A stretch of DNA of 64,000 nt from Polynucleobacter bastaniensis (lineage in GTDB: Bacteria > Pseudomonadota > Gammaproteobacteria > Burkholderiales > Burkholderiaceae), in contig NZ_JACVOU010000002.1 of NCBI RefSeq assembly GCF_018882205.1, positions 1 to 64,000 on the forward strand, in the 5' to 3' direction. The notes beneath the pieces are model-generated. The model did no database searches. It saw only the letters and a list, made by a program, of their open reading frames with translations, and was not told the origin of the DNA. The position numbers and the translations under genes were made by a program. Shown one piece after another: positions 39,016 through 49,616 of this stretch (positions are counted from its first letter, which is position 1; the number at the start of each line of letters is the position of its first letter).

Positions 39016-41841
39016 ATGACTAAACATAGACTCTTGTTGGTAGACGGCTCTAGCTACCTCTATCGCGCCTTTCATGCCATGCCAGACCTCAGAAATGGGG
39101 CAGGCGACCCAACGGGGGCTATCTATGGGATGGTAAATATGATGCGCCGAGCTCGCTTAGAACTCAAGGCTGATCACATTGCCTGTGTTTTTGACGCCAA
39201 AGGTAAGACATTCCGTGATGAAATGTACCCCGAGTACAAAGCGCATCGCTCCCCCATGCCTGAAGATTTGGTAAGGCAGATTGAGCCGATCCATGCGATG
39301 GTGAAAGCTTTGGGCTGGCCGGTATTGATGGTTTCTGGGGTTGAGGCCGATGATGTGATTGCCACCTTAGCTAGCCAAGCAACCCAAGCTGGCTGGGAAA
39401 CAATTATTTCTACTGGCGACAAAGATTTGGCTCAGTTAGTGAATGCTTCAGTCACCTTAATTAATACGATGACCAATGAGAAATTGGATATCAATGGCGT
39501 GATTGAAAAATTCGGCGTACCTCCGGAGCGCATCGTAGATTACCTTTCCATCATTGGTGATACGGTTGATAACGTACCGGGTGTTCCTAAAGCCGGTCCT
39601 AAAACGGCAAACAAATGGTTGGCTGAATTTGGTGACTTAGACAACTTGATGGCAAACGCCGACCAAGTGAAGGGTGTTGTTGGCGAGAACTTGCGAAATA
39701 GTTTGGAGTGGCTGCCACAAGCGCGTCAACTCATTACCGTCAAAACCGATTGCGATTTATCACCTCATCTGCCAGGCCTAGATGACCTGCATGCGAAACC
39801 AGAAGATGCACCGCTATTGCGTGAGTTGTTTGAGCGCTACGCATTTAAGACTTGGTTGCGTGATGTGGAGAGGCAGTTGGGTGGTACTGTTCCTGAAGCC
39901 AACAGCAACTTTGATTTAGCCGGTAGTCCCATAAAAAACAACTCAGAGGAAAGTGTAAAAAGCGAGGCCAAGAAATTTGGCCCCACTGCTACAGAAGCGA
40001 CAACTGCCTTGTCACAAGAAACAACAGATCTGCAAGGTGCGATTGCAAAACACTATGAGTGTGTAGTGGATGAGGTAACACTAGATCGTTGGATTAAAAA
40101 AATTGAGGGCGCTGATCTTACGGCGGTGGATACCGAGACTACTAGCTTAGATGCACTGGCTGCTGAGCTTGTCGGTATCTCGCTTTGTGTTACCCCTGGG
40201 GAGGCTTGTTACATCCCAGTAGCGCATCGCAATGGAGAGGCCCAGCTCAGCCGCGAACTGGTTTTGGCACGCATGAAGCCCTGGCTAGAAAGCGCTACCA
40301 ATTTTAAGGTAGGGCAAAACCTGAAGTACGACAGCCATATCTTTGCAAACTACGGCATCACCTTGCAAGGCATTGCCTTTGACACCATGCTGGAATCTTA
40401 TGTGCTCGAGTCGCATATGCCGCACAATATGGATAACTTAGCTGAGCGACATCTCGGTATGAAGACCATTAAGTATGAAGAGGTCTGCGGTAAAGGCGTC
40501 CACCAGATTGGCTTTGATCAAGTTGACCTCAAGATCGCCGCAGACTATGCAGCAGAAGATGCTGACATTACCTTGCGCTTGCATCACATGCTATGGCCAC
40601 AAATTCAGACAAGTCCAGGTCTTTTATACATTTATGAAGATGTCGAGATGCCAGCAATGCGGGTTCTGGGCATCATGGAACGTAATGGCATTCGGATTGA
40701 CTCTGCCTTGTTATCTCAGCAAGGTCAAGAAGTTGGCAAACGTCTGCTTGCTCTTGAGGGTGAGATTCATAAGTTAGCTGGACAGCCATTTAATATTCAG
40801 TCTCCCAAGCAGATCGCAGAGATTTTATTTGGGCAGTTAGAGCTCCCTGTCATTAAGAAGACGCCATCCGGTGCGCCATCGACTGACGAGGAAGTGTTGC
40901 AGAAGTTGGCGGAAGACTATCCCTTACCTGCGCGTATCTTGGACTACCGCAGTCTTGCTAAATTGATGTCGACCTATATCGAGAAACTCCCGCGTATGGC
41001 GGATCCTAAAACAGGACGAGTACATACGAGTTTTTCTCAGGCGACTGCGGTGACTGGGCGTTTGGCTTCAAGTGATCCGAACTTGCAAAATATTCCTGTG
41101 CGCACGGAAGAGGGTCGTCGCATTCGGGAGGCGTTTATTCCGGCCCAGGGTTGTAAGTTGCTCTCGGCCGACTATTCACAAATTGAATTACGCATCATGG
41201 CGCATATTGCAGAGGATGAAAACTTATTAGCTGCATTCGCTGCTGGTAAGGATGTGCACCAAGCAACTGCCGCTGAGATTTTCGGCGTGCCGCTCGAGAG
41301 CGTTAATTCAGAGCAGCGTCGTTATGCCAAGGTCATTAACTTTGGCCTAATTTATGGCATGAGTGCCTTTGGCCTAGCCGGTAATTTAGGTATTGAGCGC
41401 TCAGCAGCCCAAAACTATATTGCTAAGTACTTTGATCGCTATCCAGGGGTTGCTCAGTATATGGAGCGCACTCGCTTGGAGGCTAGGGAGAATGGTTATG
41501 TTGAGACGGTCTTTGGCAGGCGTCTTTGGCTCCCAGAAATTAAGAGTAGCGGTCCTCGCCGCCAGGGTGCAGAGCGGGCCGCAATTAATGCGCCAATGCA
41601 GGGAACGGCAGCTGACTTGATTAAATTGGCTATGATTGCGGTCGAAAACTGGTTGGAAAAAGAGCAGCTCAAGACTCGCATGTTGCTCCAGGTCCACGAT
41701 GAGCTGGTATTTGACGTGCCGCTGGATGAGCTAGAGCTTTTGCAAGCAAAACTGCCTGACTTGATGTGCAAGGTAGCTGAGCTGAAGGTTCCGCTGGTAG
41801 TGGGTATTGGGATTGGCGATAATTGGGAAGAAGCGCACTAA
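39016..41841 (+). CDS. polA: DNA polymerase I
   Basis: A 941-aa repair and Okazaki-processing polymerase. 5' nuclease domain (1-290) starting LLLVDGSSYLYRAFHAMPDLR; 3'-5' exonuclease domain with intact AVDTETTSLD, so proofreading is likely retained; polymerase domain with motif A LSADYSQIELRI, motif B RRYAKVINFGLIYGM and motif C LLQVHDELVFDV. ATG 39016 fits the family. A -10-like TACGAT ends 6 nt before it and no clear Shine-Dalgarno sequence is seen. Confidence 0.98.
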   Translation: MTKHRLLLVDGSSYLYRAFHAMPDLRNGAGDPTGAIYGMVNMMRRARLELKADHIACVFDAKGKTFRDEMYPEYKAHRSPMPEDLVRQIEPIHAMVKALGWPVLMVSGVEADDVIATLASQATQAGWETIISTGDKDLAQLVNASVTLINTMTNEKLDINGVIEKFGVPPERIVDYLSIIGDTVDNVPGVPKAGPKTANKWLAEFGDLDNLMANADQVKGVVGENLRNSLEWLPQARQLITVKTDCDLSPHLPGLDDLHAKPEDAPLLRELFERYAFKTWLRDVERQLGGTVPEANSNFDLAGSPIKNNSEESVKSEAKKFGPTATEATTALSQETTDLQGAIAKHYECVVDEVTLDRWIKKIEGADLTAVDTETTSLDALAAELVGISLCVTPGEACYIPVAHRNGEAQLSRELVLARMKPWLESATNFKVGQNLKYDSHIFANYGITLQGIAFDTMLESYVLESHMPHNMDNLAERHLGMKTIKYEEVCGKGVHQIGFDQVDLKIAADYAAEDADITLRLHHMLWPQIQTSPGLLYIYEDVEMPAMRVLGIMERNGIRIDSALLSQQGQEVGKRLLALEGEIHKLAGQPFNIQSPKQIAEILFGQLELPVIKKTPSGAPSTDEEVLQKLAEDYPLPARILDYRSLAKLMSTYIEKLPRMADPKTGRVHTSFSQATAVTGRLASSDPNLQNIPVRTEEGRRIREAFIPAQGCKLLSADYSQIELRIMAHIAEDENLLAAFAAGKDVHQATAAEIFGVPLESVNSEQRRYAKVINFGLIYGMSAFGLAGNLGIERSAAQNYIAKYFDRYPGVAQYMERTRLEARENGYVETVFGRRLWLPEIKSSGPRRQGAERAAINAPMQGTAADLIKLAMIAVENWLEKEQLKTRMLLQVHDELVFDVPLDELELLQAKLPDLMCKVAELKVPLVVGIGIGDNWEEAH

Positions 41842-41857
41842 ATTAGGAGACTAAGAG

Positions 41858-42754
41858 ATGACAACTAAAAAAGATCAGGGTTCAAACATGGTGTTGAGCG
41901 ATAGAAGAGGTTTTATGAAAGCCTCCGCTATTACCGCAACCACTATGGGAATTGGTTTTGTAGCTGCCTCTGAGCCAGTCATGGCCGCAGCAATTGAAAC
42001 GGATTTCACCGGCATTAAAGCGGGCGAGCAAATGATTCCAGTGGGAAGTTTTCAGATGCCTGCTTATGTTTCACGTCCAGAAAAAGCCAAAGGCAGTTTG
42101 CCGATTGTGATTATTGCCAGCGAAATCTTTGGTGTGCATGAATACATTGCAGACGTCACAAGACGTTTTGCTAAATTAGGTTACTTGGCTATTGCCCCAG
42201 AATTCTTTACGCGCGCTGGCGATCCGAACACTTACGGCACTATTGCCGAGATTCAAAAAAATATCGTTGCTCCAACTGGGGATACTCAAGTTCTCAATGA
42301 CTTGCAAGCAGCCTTAGTGTGGGCCGGCAAGAACGGTGGCAACTTGAAAAAAGTGGGCGTTACTGGATTTTGCTGGGGTGGTCGCATTACTTGGCTATCG
42401 GCCACACTGCCTCAGGTTAAGGCTGGTGTAGCTTGGTATGGTCGTGTCATCGGTGAGAAAACCGAGGGCAACCCGCGCCACCCAGTCGATATCGCTGCTG
42501 ATCTCAAGGCACCAGTGCTTGGTTTATATGGCGGCGCTGATACTGGTATCTCTCTGGAAAGTGTTGAGCAAATGCGTGAAGCGCTTGCAAAAGCAGCCCC
42601 CAAAAATCCAGCAGCCAAAGCATCTCGTTTTGAAATCTATCCTGATGCACCGCATGCTTTCCATGCAGACTACCGCGCTACCTATCGCGAAGGCCCTGCA
42701 AAAGATGGTTGGGAAAAATGCATTGCCTGGTTTAAACAAAACGGGGTTGCCTAA
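41858..42754 (+). CDS. Dienelactone hydrolase family protein, Tat-exported
   Basis: A 298-aa hydrolase. The N-terminus has a twin-arginine motif (SDRRGFMKAS) before a hydrophobic stretch, so it is likely exported folded. The mature part is a dienelactone-hydrolase fold: IVIIASEIFGVHEYI, the Cys nucleophile elbow GFCWGG, an Asp in YGGADTGI and a His in PHAFHAD. DLH-type enzymes open cyclic lactones in chloroaromatic breakdown, but many have other substrates. An in-frame ATG at 41888 (MVLSDRRG) could also be the start. Confidence 0.88.
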   Translation: MTTKKDQGSNMVLSDRRGFMKASAITATTMGIGFVAASEPVMAAAIETDFTGIKAGEQMIPVGSFQMPAYVSRPEKAKGSLPIVIIASEIFGVHEYIADVTRRFAKLGYLAIAPEFFTRAGDPNTYGTIAEIQKNIVAPTGDTQVLNDLQAALVWAGKNGGNLKKVGVTGFCWGGRITWLSATLPQVKAGVAWYGRVIGEKTEGNPRHPVDIAADLKAPVLGLYGGADTGISLESVEQMREALAKAAPKNPAAKASRFEIYPDAPHAFHADYRATYREGPAKDGWEKCIAWFKQNGVA

Positions 42755-42759
42755 CTCCC

Positions 42760-43533
42760 ATGTCAGTACTGCAAAGCATTTTGTTGGTAACAGCGCTAGC
42801 GGGAACTACTAGCGTTCTCATTGCCGCGAGTTTTTCTTTGTCTTTGCTATCAAAGATGGTCAACAGTATGGTGAGTGTTTCAGTTGGTATTTTGCTGGCC
42901 ACCGCCTTGCTGCATTCATTGCCTGAAGCATTCACGATGCCGGGCGTGAACCCTCAGCTCTTATTTGCCACCTTGCTGGCAGGGCTCTTAGGCTTTTTCT
43001 TGCTTGAGAAAATTTCTTTATTGCGTCATAGCCATCATCACGAAGGAGATGGTCATGATCATCACCATGGTCATGATGCAGAAGTGGCAGGTCGTAGTGG
43101 TTGGATGATTTTGGTCGGCGATGGGATACACAATTTTGTGGATGGTGTTTTGATTGCTGCCGCCTTTATGGCGGATTACCAGGTGGGCATCTTTACTGCG
43201 ATTGCCATCATTGCTCACGAGATTCCGCAGGAGATTGGCGATTTCATCGTATTACTAAATGCTGGATTTTCCCGTACTCGTGCCTTGGTATACAACTTTA
43301 TTTGTGGCTTAGCTGCGGTACTAGGTGGCGTATTGGCTTACTTCTTTTTGGAGAGGGCTCATGCGGCAATGCCTTACTTATTGGTCATCGCCTCAAGTAG
43401 TTTTATTTATATTGCGGTAAGCGATCTGATTCCACAAATGCACCGACGCCCACATTGGGCTGAGTCTTTACGTCAAACGATTTTGATTGCCGGTGGCGTT
43501 GGCCTTGTCATCCTGCTTTCGCTCTTGCATTAA
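42760..43533 (+). CDS. ZIP family metal transporter
   Basis: A 257-aa inner-membrane divalent-metal importer with about eight hydrophobic helices. Helix IV carries GDGIHNFVDGVLIAAAF and helix V HEIPQEIGDFIVLLNAG, the metal-binding pair. The loop between helices III and IV is very rich in His (HSHHHEGDGHDHHHGHD), as in zinc-type ZIPs. Six bp separate it from the hydrolase gene. The metal is probably zinc, by inference. Confidence 0.9.
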   Translation: MSVLQSILLVTALAGTTSVLIAASFSLSLLSKMVNSMVSVSVGILLATALLHSLPEAFTMPGVNPQLLFATLLAGLLGFFLLEKISLLRHSHHHEGDGHDHHHGHDAEVAGRSGWMILVGDGIHNFVDGVLIAAAFMADYQVGIFTAIAIIAHEIPQEIGDFIVLLNAGFSRTRALVYNFICGLAAVLGGVLAYFFLERAHAAMPYLLVIASSSFIYIAVSDLIPQMHRRPHWAESLRQTILIAGGVGLVILLSLLH

Positions 43534-44360
43534 AGAGCTACTGGTCGACTTGGATCGGCACACCATTCGCTCCAGCTACCTGCGTACACTCGTGAGCCCT
43601 TGAGACCAGCGATTTCCATAGCTAGTAGGTTATGACAGGCCGTTACTCCAGAACCGCATTGATGAATGACATCAGAAGCTTTGTTTGAGCCCAAGAGCTC
43701 TACAAAGTCTTTGAAGAGTTGTTCTGGAGCCTTAAAACTTTTTTTGGAAAGATTTTCTCTGAAGCAGTAATTAATTGCGTCGGGGATATGTCCGCCAACA
43801 GGATCTAAGGTTTCGTTTTGACCATGGAAGCGATCATTTGCACGAGCATCAACAATGACATTCGTTTTAGCCTGGAGATTGTGAACAACCTCTTCTACTG
43901 TCACTAAGCCAACATAAGGCATTGTGGGTACTGGCGTTGTTGTTGGATTTGCTTCGCGTGGCAAAGTGCCGATGGGGCCATTCCAAGCATCTAGGCCGCC
44001 ATCTAAGACTTGTACATTGGCATGGCCAGTAGCTTTGAGCATCCACCAGAGGCGACTGGCATATACAGAGCCCTGATTATCGTAGGCAATCACCAAGGTG
44101 TTGGAGTCAAAGCCAAGGCGAGATTTGGTTTTGGCCCAGGCTTCTGGGGTGGGAAGTGGGTGGCGACCATTCTTCCCTGTCTTTTCACCAGATAAATCGT
44201 GGTCTAGATCAACATACAGTGCGCCTGGAATGTGGCCTTCTAAATAAGACTTGCGACCGGCTAGTGGATCGACTAAATCAAAGCGGCAATCACAGATCAA
44301 TACATTCTCACCACTGTTAATCATTTCTTCTAATTGATTTGCGGTAATAAGCGGCGTCAT
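43530..44360 (-). CDS. sseA: Sulfurtransferase (3-mercaptopyruvate type)
   Basis: A 276-aa protein with two rhodanese domains. The C-terminal active site reads CGSGVTACHN, the form found in mercaptopyruvate sulfurtransferases rather than thiosulfate rhodaneses. It transfers sulfur from mercaptopyruvate to thiol or cyanide acceptors. It follows the Rieske oxygenase gene by 38 bp. Its stop overlaps the convergent ZIP gene by 4 bp. Confidence 0.85.
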   Translation of the reverse strand: MTPLITANQLEEMINSGENVLICDCRFDLVDPLAGRKSYLEGHIPGALYVDLDHDLSGEKTGKNGRHPLPTPEAWAKTKSRLGFDSNTLVIAYDNQGSVYASRLWWMLKATGHANVQVLDGGLDAWNGPIGTLPREANPTTTPVPTMPYVGLVTVEEVVHNLQAKTNVIVDARANDRFHGQNETLDPVGGHIPDAINYCFRENLSKKSFKAPEQLFKDFVELLGSNKASDVIHQCGSGVTACHNLLAMEIAGLKGSRVYAGSWSEWCADPSRPVAL

Positions 44361-44398
44361 GATGGCTTCCTGTAGAGGGCGTTATGGGCGTTACTGAA

Positions 44399-45505
44399 TT
44401 ATGCGCCTTGATAGTTCATGGCACGACGGTACCATTCATGAAAATGTTGCATGCCGTCTTCCATGGGACTTTGGTATGGACCCACTTCATTTTGACCGCG
44501 GGCTAGCAGGGCAGCGCGACCAGCATCCATGCGCTCCGCAATTTCATCATCTTCAATGCAGGTTTCCATATAGGCTGCACGCTCTGCTTCTACAAATTCA
44601 CGTTCAAAAAGAGCGATTTCTTCAGGGTAATAAAACTCCACGACATTGCGTGTTTTATTGGGCCCCATCGGATGTAAGGTGGAAACACATAAAACACCTG
44701 GATACCACTCAACCATCACATTGGGATAGTAGGTAAGCCAGATAGCACCATGGCGTGGTGTCTTACCCTTATGGTGGCGCAACACTGCTTCATGCCACTT
44801 TTGATAGACGGGTGAGCCGGGCTTCTCTAAGTCCTTGTGAATACCAACCGTCTGCACGCTATGCCAGTCACCGAATTCCCAGTACAAGTCTTCGCAAGAA
44901 ACAAACTTACCTAAGCCTGGATGAAAAGGCACTACGTGGTAGTCCTCAAGGTAGACCTCAATAAAAGTCTTCCAGTTGTAATTGCACTCATGAACTTCAA
45001 CATGATCGAGGATGTAGCCTTCAAAGTTGAGATCATCAGCAACGCCAAGCTTGGCTAGATCAGTACGCACATCACGCGGACCTTCGAAGAGGAGTCCTTG
45101 CCAATTCTGCAAAGGCGATTTGCCGAGATTAAGGCAAGGCTTATCTTCAAAATGGGGCGCACCCAGAAGTTGACCGTTTAAATCATAGGTCCAGCGATGC
45201 AAGGGGCACACAATGTTATCTGCCTTACCTTTGCCATTCAGCATGAGTGCTTGGCGATGACGGCAGACATTGGAAAGGAGTTCAACGCCCGCTTGGTTAC
45301 GAACCAATAGGCGGCCTTCATTCTCAGCTGTCAAAGTTTGGTAGGAACCCATCTCGGGAACCATGAGTTCGTGACCAATATAGCCTGGACCCTGCTTAAA
45401 TAGCAGTTCAATTTCACGCTGATAGAGATCAACGTCAAAATAGGCCGAAACCGGCAGTTGTAAGTTGGACGGCGCAAGCTGCTGCGCGGTAGCCAGATTA
45501 GTCAT
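44399..45505 (-). CDS. Rieske aromatic ring-hydroxylating oxygenase, alpha subunit
   Basis: A 368-aa oxygenase. Rieske 2Fe-2S domain with CRHRQAL and CPLHRWTYDLNG (residues about 75-115), then a catalytic SRPBCC domain with iron ligands in EVYLEDYHVVPFH and a late Asp/Glu region. No small subunit or reductase is adjacent; the AscD-like reductase at 21.7 kb could be a partner, but that is a guess. ATG 45505 is used; GTG 45514 is also possible. Confidence 0.87.
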   Translation of the reverse strand: MTNLATAQQLAPSNLQLPVSAYFDVDLYQREIELLFKQGPGYIGHELMVPEMGSYQTLTAENEGRLLVRNQAGVELLSNVCRHRQALMLNGKGKADNIVCPLHRWTYDLNGQLLGAPHFEDKPCLNLGKSPLQNWQGLLFEGPRDVRTDLAKLGVADDLNFEGYILDHVEVHECNYNWKTFIEVYLEDYHVVPFHPGLGKFVSCEDLYWEFGDWHSVQTVGIHKDLEKPGSPVYQKWHEAVLRHHKGKTPRHGAIWLTYYPNVMVEWYPGVLCVSTLHPMGPNKTRNVVEFYYPEEIALFEREFVEAERAAYMETCIEDDEIAERMDAGRAALLARGQNEVGPYQSPMEDGMQHFHEWYRRAMNYQGA

Positions 45506-45667
45506 TCTCCCCACCCCCGAAAACGTCAGCCGAAGCTAAGCGGAATAACCAATCCAACCATCGACGGATCGATATTGGAAAGGAAGGAAGCGATTATACC
45601 CATCTGACCCCCGTCTCGCTTTAATATATAGGACTACATCTATAAGAAATTTCAAGGAAATAAGCCA

Positions 45668-45901
45668 ATGCCAGCGAAGAAATCTGAAGATCAGAAGCCC
45701 GGTCTTGAGCTACAAATCGACCCTAATTTGCGTTATGAGCAGGCTGTCAAGGAGCTGGAAAAGCTGATTTCGGATATGGAATCAGGCAAATTCTCTTTGG
45801 AAGAGACACTTTTGGCTTATCAACGTGGTGCAGCACTCCTAAAACATTGCCAGGCCATGCTTGCTCAAGTTGAGCAGCAAGTTCGGGTATTCGAGGCGTA
45901 A
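45668..45901 (+). CDS. xseB: Exodeoxyribonuclease VII small subunit
   Basis: A 77-aa subunit with the family core YEQAVKELEKLISDMESGKFSLEETLLAYQRG. It joins XseA, which is not in this window. Ribosome-binding site AAGGAA lies 7 nt before the ATG. xseB heading ispA-dxs is a common proteobacterial order. Confidence 0.95.
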   Translation: MPAKKSEDQKPGLELQIDPNLRYEQAVKELEKLISDMESGKFSLEETLLAYQRGAALLKHCQAMLAQVEQQVRVFEA

Positions 45902-45923
45902 GTTGTTCTAAGACTTTACTTTT

Positions 45924-46826
45924 ATGAACAACACACTTTCATTTGAAGATTGGGTTCGTGCTCACGGGCAGCGAACTGAAGTAGCTCTCGATAGATGGCT
46001 TGATGCAGCGAATGCTCATCCCATACGTTTACATGAAGCTATGCGTTATGCCGCTCAAGGTGGTGGTAAGCGTATTCGTCCTTTATTAGTTTATGCCGCT
46101 GGTGAGTTAGGCAATGATGCCAATGAAGAGAAAAATAATGCTTTAGATTCTGCTGCGTTTGCAATTGAATGTATTCATGCCTACTCCTTGGTGCATGATG
46201 ATTTGCCTTGTATGGATGACGATGATTTACGACGTGGACGTCCTACTGTACATAAGGCTTATGACGAGCCGACTGCTTTATTGGTTGGTGATGCATTACA
46301 AACTCGCGCATTTGAGGTTTTGGCAAACGCGCAGTGCGATGCTAATACCCGCCTGGCAATGATCAGTGCATTGGCTAGTGCATCGGGTTCGCGTGGCATG
46401 GCTGGTGGTCAGGCGATTGATCTGGAGAGCGTGGGAAAGAAGTTAGACCTTGCTGGCTTAAAGCAAATGCATGCGATGAAAACAGGTGCTCTGCTTTCTT
46501 GTTCAGTACAGATGGGTGGCATTGCTGCCAAGCTCAATGCGATTCAAATGCAGCATCTCAAAAATTACTCTGAAGCTTTGGGGCTGGCCTTTCAGATTGT
46601 GGATGATGTTTTGGATGCCACTGCAGACAGTCAAACCTTGGGTAAAACCGCAGGAAAAGACGCGGCCAATGACAAGCCCACCTATGTGAGCTTGATGGGT
46701 TTAGACTATGCTAAGAAGGCAGCAACCGATTTACAAGAAACGGCGATTGCTAGCTTAGAGAGTTTTGGGGCTAAAGCCCAAGCCCTTAGAGATTTGGCTC
46801 TATTGGTAGTTAATAGAGGCAAATAA
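45924..46826 (+). CDS. ispA: Farnesyl diphosphate synthase (polyprenyl synthetase)
   Basis: A 300-aa trans-prenyltransferase. First Asp-rich motif [19 protein letters not shown], second FQIVDDVLD. It condenses DMAPP with two IPP to make FPP for quinones and undecaprenyl phosphate. It lies between xseB and dxs on the same strand with gaps of 22 and 16 bp. Confidence 0.93.
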   Translation: MNNTLSFEDWVRAHGQRTEVALDRWLDAANAHPIRLHEAMRYAAQGGGKRIRPLLVYAAGELGNDANEEKNNALDSAAFAIECIHAYSLVHDDLPCMDDDDLRRGRPTVHKAYDEPTALLVGDALQTRAFEVLANAQCDANTRLAMISALASASGSRGMAGGQAIDLESVGKKLDLAGLKQMHAMKTGALLSCSVQMGGIAAKLNAIQMQHLKNYSEALGLAFQIVDDVLDATADSQTLGKTAGKDAANDKPTYVSLMGLDYAKKAATDLQETAIASLESFGAKAQALRDLALLVVNRGK

Positions 46827-46842
46827 GATTACTAAAGATTTG

Positions 46843-48747
46843 ATGACTTTAAATTCCATTCACTCCCCCGTAGATTTAAAAAAACTTCCTCGTGAGCAGC
46901 TTCCTGCACTAGCAGATGAATTACGTCAGTTTGTATTAGATTCTGTTTCTAAAACGGGTGGACACCTTTCCTCTAATTTAGGAACGGTGGAGTTATCGAT
47001 TGCGCTGCACTATGTCTTTGATACACCGCAGGATCGAATCGTGTGGGACGTGGGGCATCAAAGTTATCCGCACAAAATTTTGACTGGTCGTCGTGAACGC
47101 ATGAATAGCTTGCGCCAGTTAGATGGTTTGTCAGGTTTTCCCCGTCGCGCTGAAAGTGAATACGATGCTTTTGGTACTGGTCACTCTTCAACCAGTATTT
47201 CTGCGGCGATGGGTATGGCGCGTGCTTTCCAAACCAAGGGCGAGAGACAAGTCGCTGTTGCGGTGATTGGCGATAGTGCGATGACTGGCGGTATGGCATT
47301 TGAAGCGATGAATAATGCGGGCGTGTATGAGGACCTACCGTTAGTAGTCATTCTGAATGACAACGATATGTCGATCTCGCCAGCAGTAGGTGCGCTCAAT
47401 CGGCACCTTGCTAGATTATTGAGCGGCAATATTTACTCTGCAACAAAGAAGGGCATCGATAGCGTGTTATCCATTGCGCCGCCTTTGCGTGAGTTTGCTA
47501 AGCGTTTGGAAGATCATGCTAAAGGCATGGTTTCTCCATCCACTATTTTTGAAGAGTTTGGTTTTAATTACTTTGGCCCAATCGATGGCCATGATTTAGA
47601 CGCTCTTGTTCCAATGTTGCAAAATGTTCGCCGTTTGGCGCTTGAGGGGCGCGGTCCCCAGTTCTTGCATGTAGTCACTCGCAAAGGTCAGGGCTATGAG
47701 TTGGCTGAAGTAGACCCAGTGCTGTATCACGGTCCGAGCAAGTTCAATCCGGAAGAGGGTGTGAAGAAGTCTGCTGCCCCTTCTCAAAAAACCTTTACTC
47801 AAGTGTTTGGTGAATGGCTGTGCGATATGGCGCATGCTGATCCATTGCTTGTTGGTATTACACCAGCAATGCGTGAAGGCTCTGGCCTGGTGGAGTTTGA
47901 AAAGAATTTCCCTAAGCGTTATTACGATGTCGGTATTGCTGAGCAGCATGCAGTGACTTTTGCTGCTGGTATGGCGTGTGAAGGTATGAAGCCAGTAGTA
48001 GCTATTTACTCAACATTCCTACAGCGTGCCTACGATCAACTCATTCATGATGTCGCGATTCAGGATCTGCCGGTTTTGTTTGCATTGGACCGCGCTGGTT
48101 TAGTGGGCGCAGATGGCGCAACCCATGCTGGTGCGTATGACATTCCGTTCTTACGTTGCATTCCGAATATGTTGGTCTTGACACCAGCAGACGAAGCAGA
48201 GTGCCGTGATTTATTGACTACGGCATTTCATCAGCCGCACCCGAGCGCTGTACGCTATCCGCGTGGTGCTGGTGTTGGAACCATTCCTTCAAAAGAATTA
48301 CGTACTGTGCCATTGGGTAAGAGCGAAGTGCGTCGTAAGTCGAGTGCACCTGCAGGTCAGCGCATAGCGATCTTGGCTTTCGGAACTTTGCTCTATCCAG
48401 CACTTGAAGTGGCTGAACAAATCGATGCCTCAGTTGCTAATATGCGTTTTGTTAAACCATTAGATCTTGAGTTACTCAAATCCTTTGCGCAAGATCATGA
48501 TTATTTTGTAACGATTGAGGATGGTGCGATTCAGGGTGGCGCAGGTAGTGCGTGCCTTGAGGCACTCTCTGCAATGGGGATAAACAAACCCCTCTTGCAA
48601 TTAGGTCTTCCTGATGTATTCGTGGAGCATGGCGATTACAAACTCTTGATGAGTCAGTGTGGCTTGGACGTTGCGGGGATTGCAAAGGCTATTTCCCAAC
48701 GTTTTCCAGCTAAAACAGCTACAAATCCTGTAGCCGTAGGCAAATAA
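46843..48747 (+). CDS. dxs: 1-deoxy-D-xylulose-5-phosphate synthase
   Basis: A 634-aa thiamine-diphosphate enzyme for the first MEP step, joining pyruvate and glyceraldehyde-3-phosphate. [17 protein letters not shown], the ThDP motif [32 protein letters not shown], the catalytic Glu in [17 protein letters not shown] and RYPRGAG are visible. ATG 46843 is preferred over TTG 46840. Length is normal. Confidence 0.97.
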   Translation: MTLNSIHSPVDLKKLPREQLPALADELRQFVLDSVSKTGGHLSSNLGTVELSIALHYVFDTPQDRIVWDVGHQSYPHKILTGRRERMNSLRQLDGLSGFPRRAESEYDAFGTGHSSTSISAAMGMARAFQTKGERQVAVAVIGDSAMTGGMAFEAMNNAGVYEDLPLVVILNDNDMSISPAVGALNRHLARLLSGNIYSATKKGIDSVLSIAPPLREFAKRLEDHAKGMVSPSTIFEEFGFNYFGPIDGHDLDALVPMLQNVRRLALEGRGPQFLHVVTRKGQGYELAEVDPVLYHGPSKFNPEEGVKKSAAPSQKTFTQVFGEWLCDMAHADPLLVGITPAMREGSGLVEFEKNFPKRYYDVGIAEQHAVTFAAGMACEGMKPVVAIYSTFLQRAYDQLIHDVAIQDLPVLFALDRAGLVGADGATHAGAYDIPFLRCIPNMLVLTPADEAECRDLLTTAFHQPHPSAVRYPRGAGVGTIPSKELRTVPLGKSEVRRKSSAPAGQRIAILAFGTLLYPALEVAEQIDASVANMRFVKPLDLELLKSFAQDHDYFVTIEDGAIQGGAGSACLEALSAMGINKPLLQLGLPDVFVEHGDYKLLMSQCGLDVAGIAKAISQRFPAKTATNPVAVGK

Positions 48748-48772
48748 GTCATTTTTGCCTGAAAATAGAGTC

Positions 48773-49600
48773 ATGAACGACATCAACACCGCCTTTCTCA
48801 AACCACAAGCCATGCCAGACATACAGTCTTCGCATGACGAGCGGGCCTTGCCAATTGAGCAGGTAGGGATTCGGGGATTACGCCATCCGCTGAATATCCG
48901 CACTCAGACGGGTGTAATGCCAGCGGTTGGTAATTTTGAAATGGATGTGGCTTTGCCTGCGCATGTGAAGGGCACACACATGTCTCGCTTTATTGCACTC
49001 TTGCAAAAATACCATGAGCCGATTGATAGTGCATCTGTAGTTGCCATGGTGCGTGAGATGCTGCCATTGCTCAACGCGAGTGAAGGTCGTATTCAATTTA
49101 CCTATACCCACTTCGTAAAAAAAGCTGCACCCGTATCTGGTGTTGAAAGCTTGATGGATTACGAAGTGACTTGGACTGCAAAAGCAAAACAAAATGCATC
49201 TGGTGCAATTGATGCTGAGTTAAACCTTCGCGCTCTAGTTCCAGTGATGAGTCTATGCCCTTGCTCTAAAGAGATTTCAGAGTATGGAGCGCACAATCAA
49301 CGCTCACATGTGACGATGTCAGTTGAGCTGGATTCGCAGACCAAGATGACGGTAGAAGATTTAGTTGCAGCCGCTGAGAGCCAAGCCTCTAGCGAGTTAT
49401 GGGGCTTGCTCAAGCGCCCTGATGAGAAGTGGGTTACCGAACGTGCTTATGACAACCCGAAGTTTGTAGAAGACTTAGTACGCGATGTAGCAGGTCAGCT
49501 CAAAGGTGATCAGCGTATTTTGTCTTTAGTGGTTGAGGCTGAGAACTTTGAGTCGATTCACAATCACAGTGCCTACGCCAAAATTAGTCTGACTAAGTAA
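48773..49600 (+). CDS. folE2: GTP cyclohydrolase FolE2 (GCYH-IB)
   Basis: A 275-aa cyclohydrolase of the tunnelling fold that makes dihydroneopterin triphosphate for folate. The SLCPCSKEIS motif, with the metal-binding Cys, and the C-terminal ENFESIHNHSAYA motif place it in the IB class, which works with metals other than zinc. ATG 48773 gives MNDINTAFL. It follows dxs by 25 bp and is last in the run. Confidence 0.93.
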   Translation: MNDINTAFLKPQAMPDIQSSHDERALPIEQVGIRGLRHPLNIRTQTGVMPAVGNFEMDVALPAHVKGTHMSRFIALLQKYHEPIDSASVVAMVREMLPLLNASEGRIQFTYTHFVKKAAPVSGVESLMDYEVTWTAKAKQNASGAIDAELNLRALVPVMSLCPCSKEISEYGAHNQRSHVTMSVELDSQTKMTVEDLVAAAESQASSELWGLLKRPDEKWVTERAYDNPKFVEDLVRDVAGQLKGDQRILSLVVEAENFESIHNHSAYAKISLTK

Positions 49601-49616
49601 TAAACTCAGCAATAAT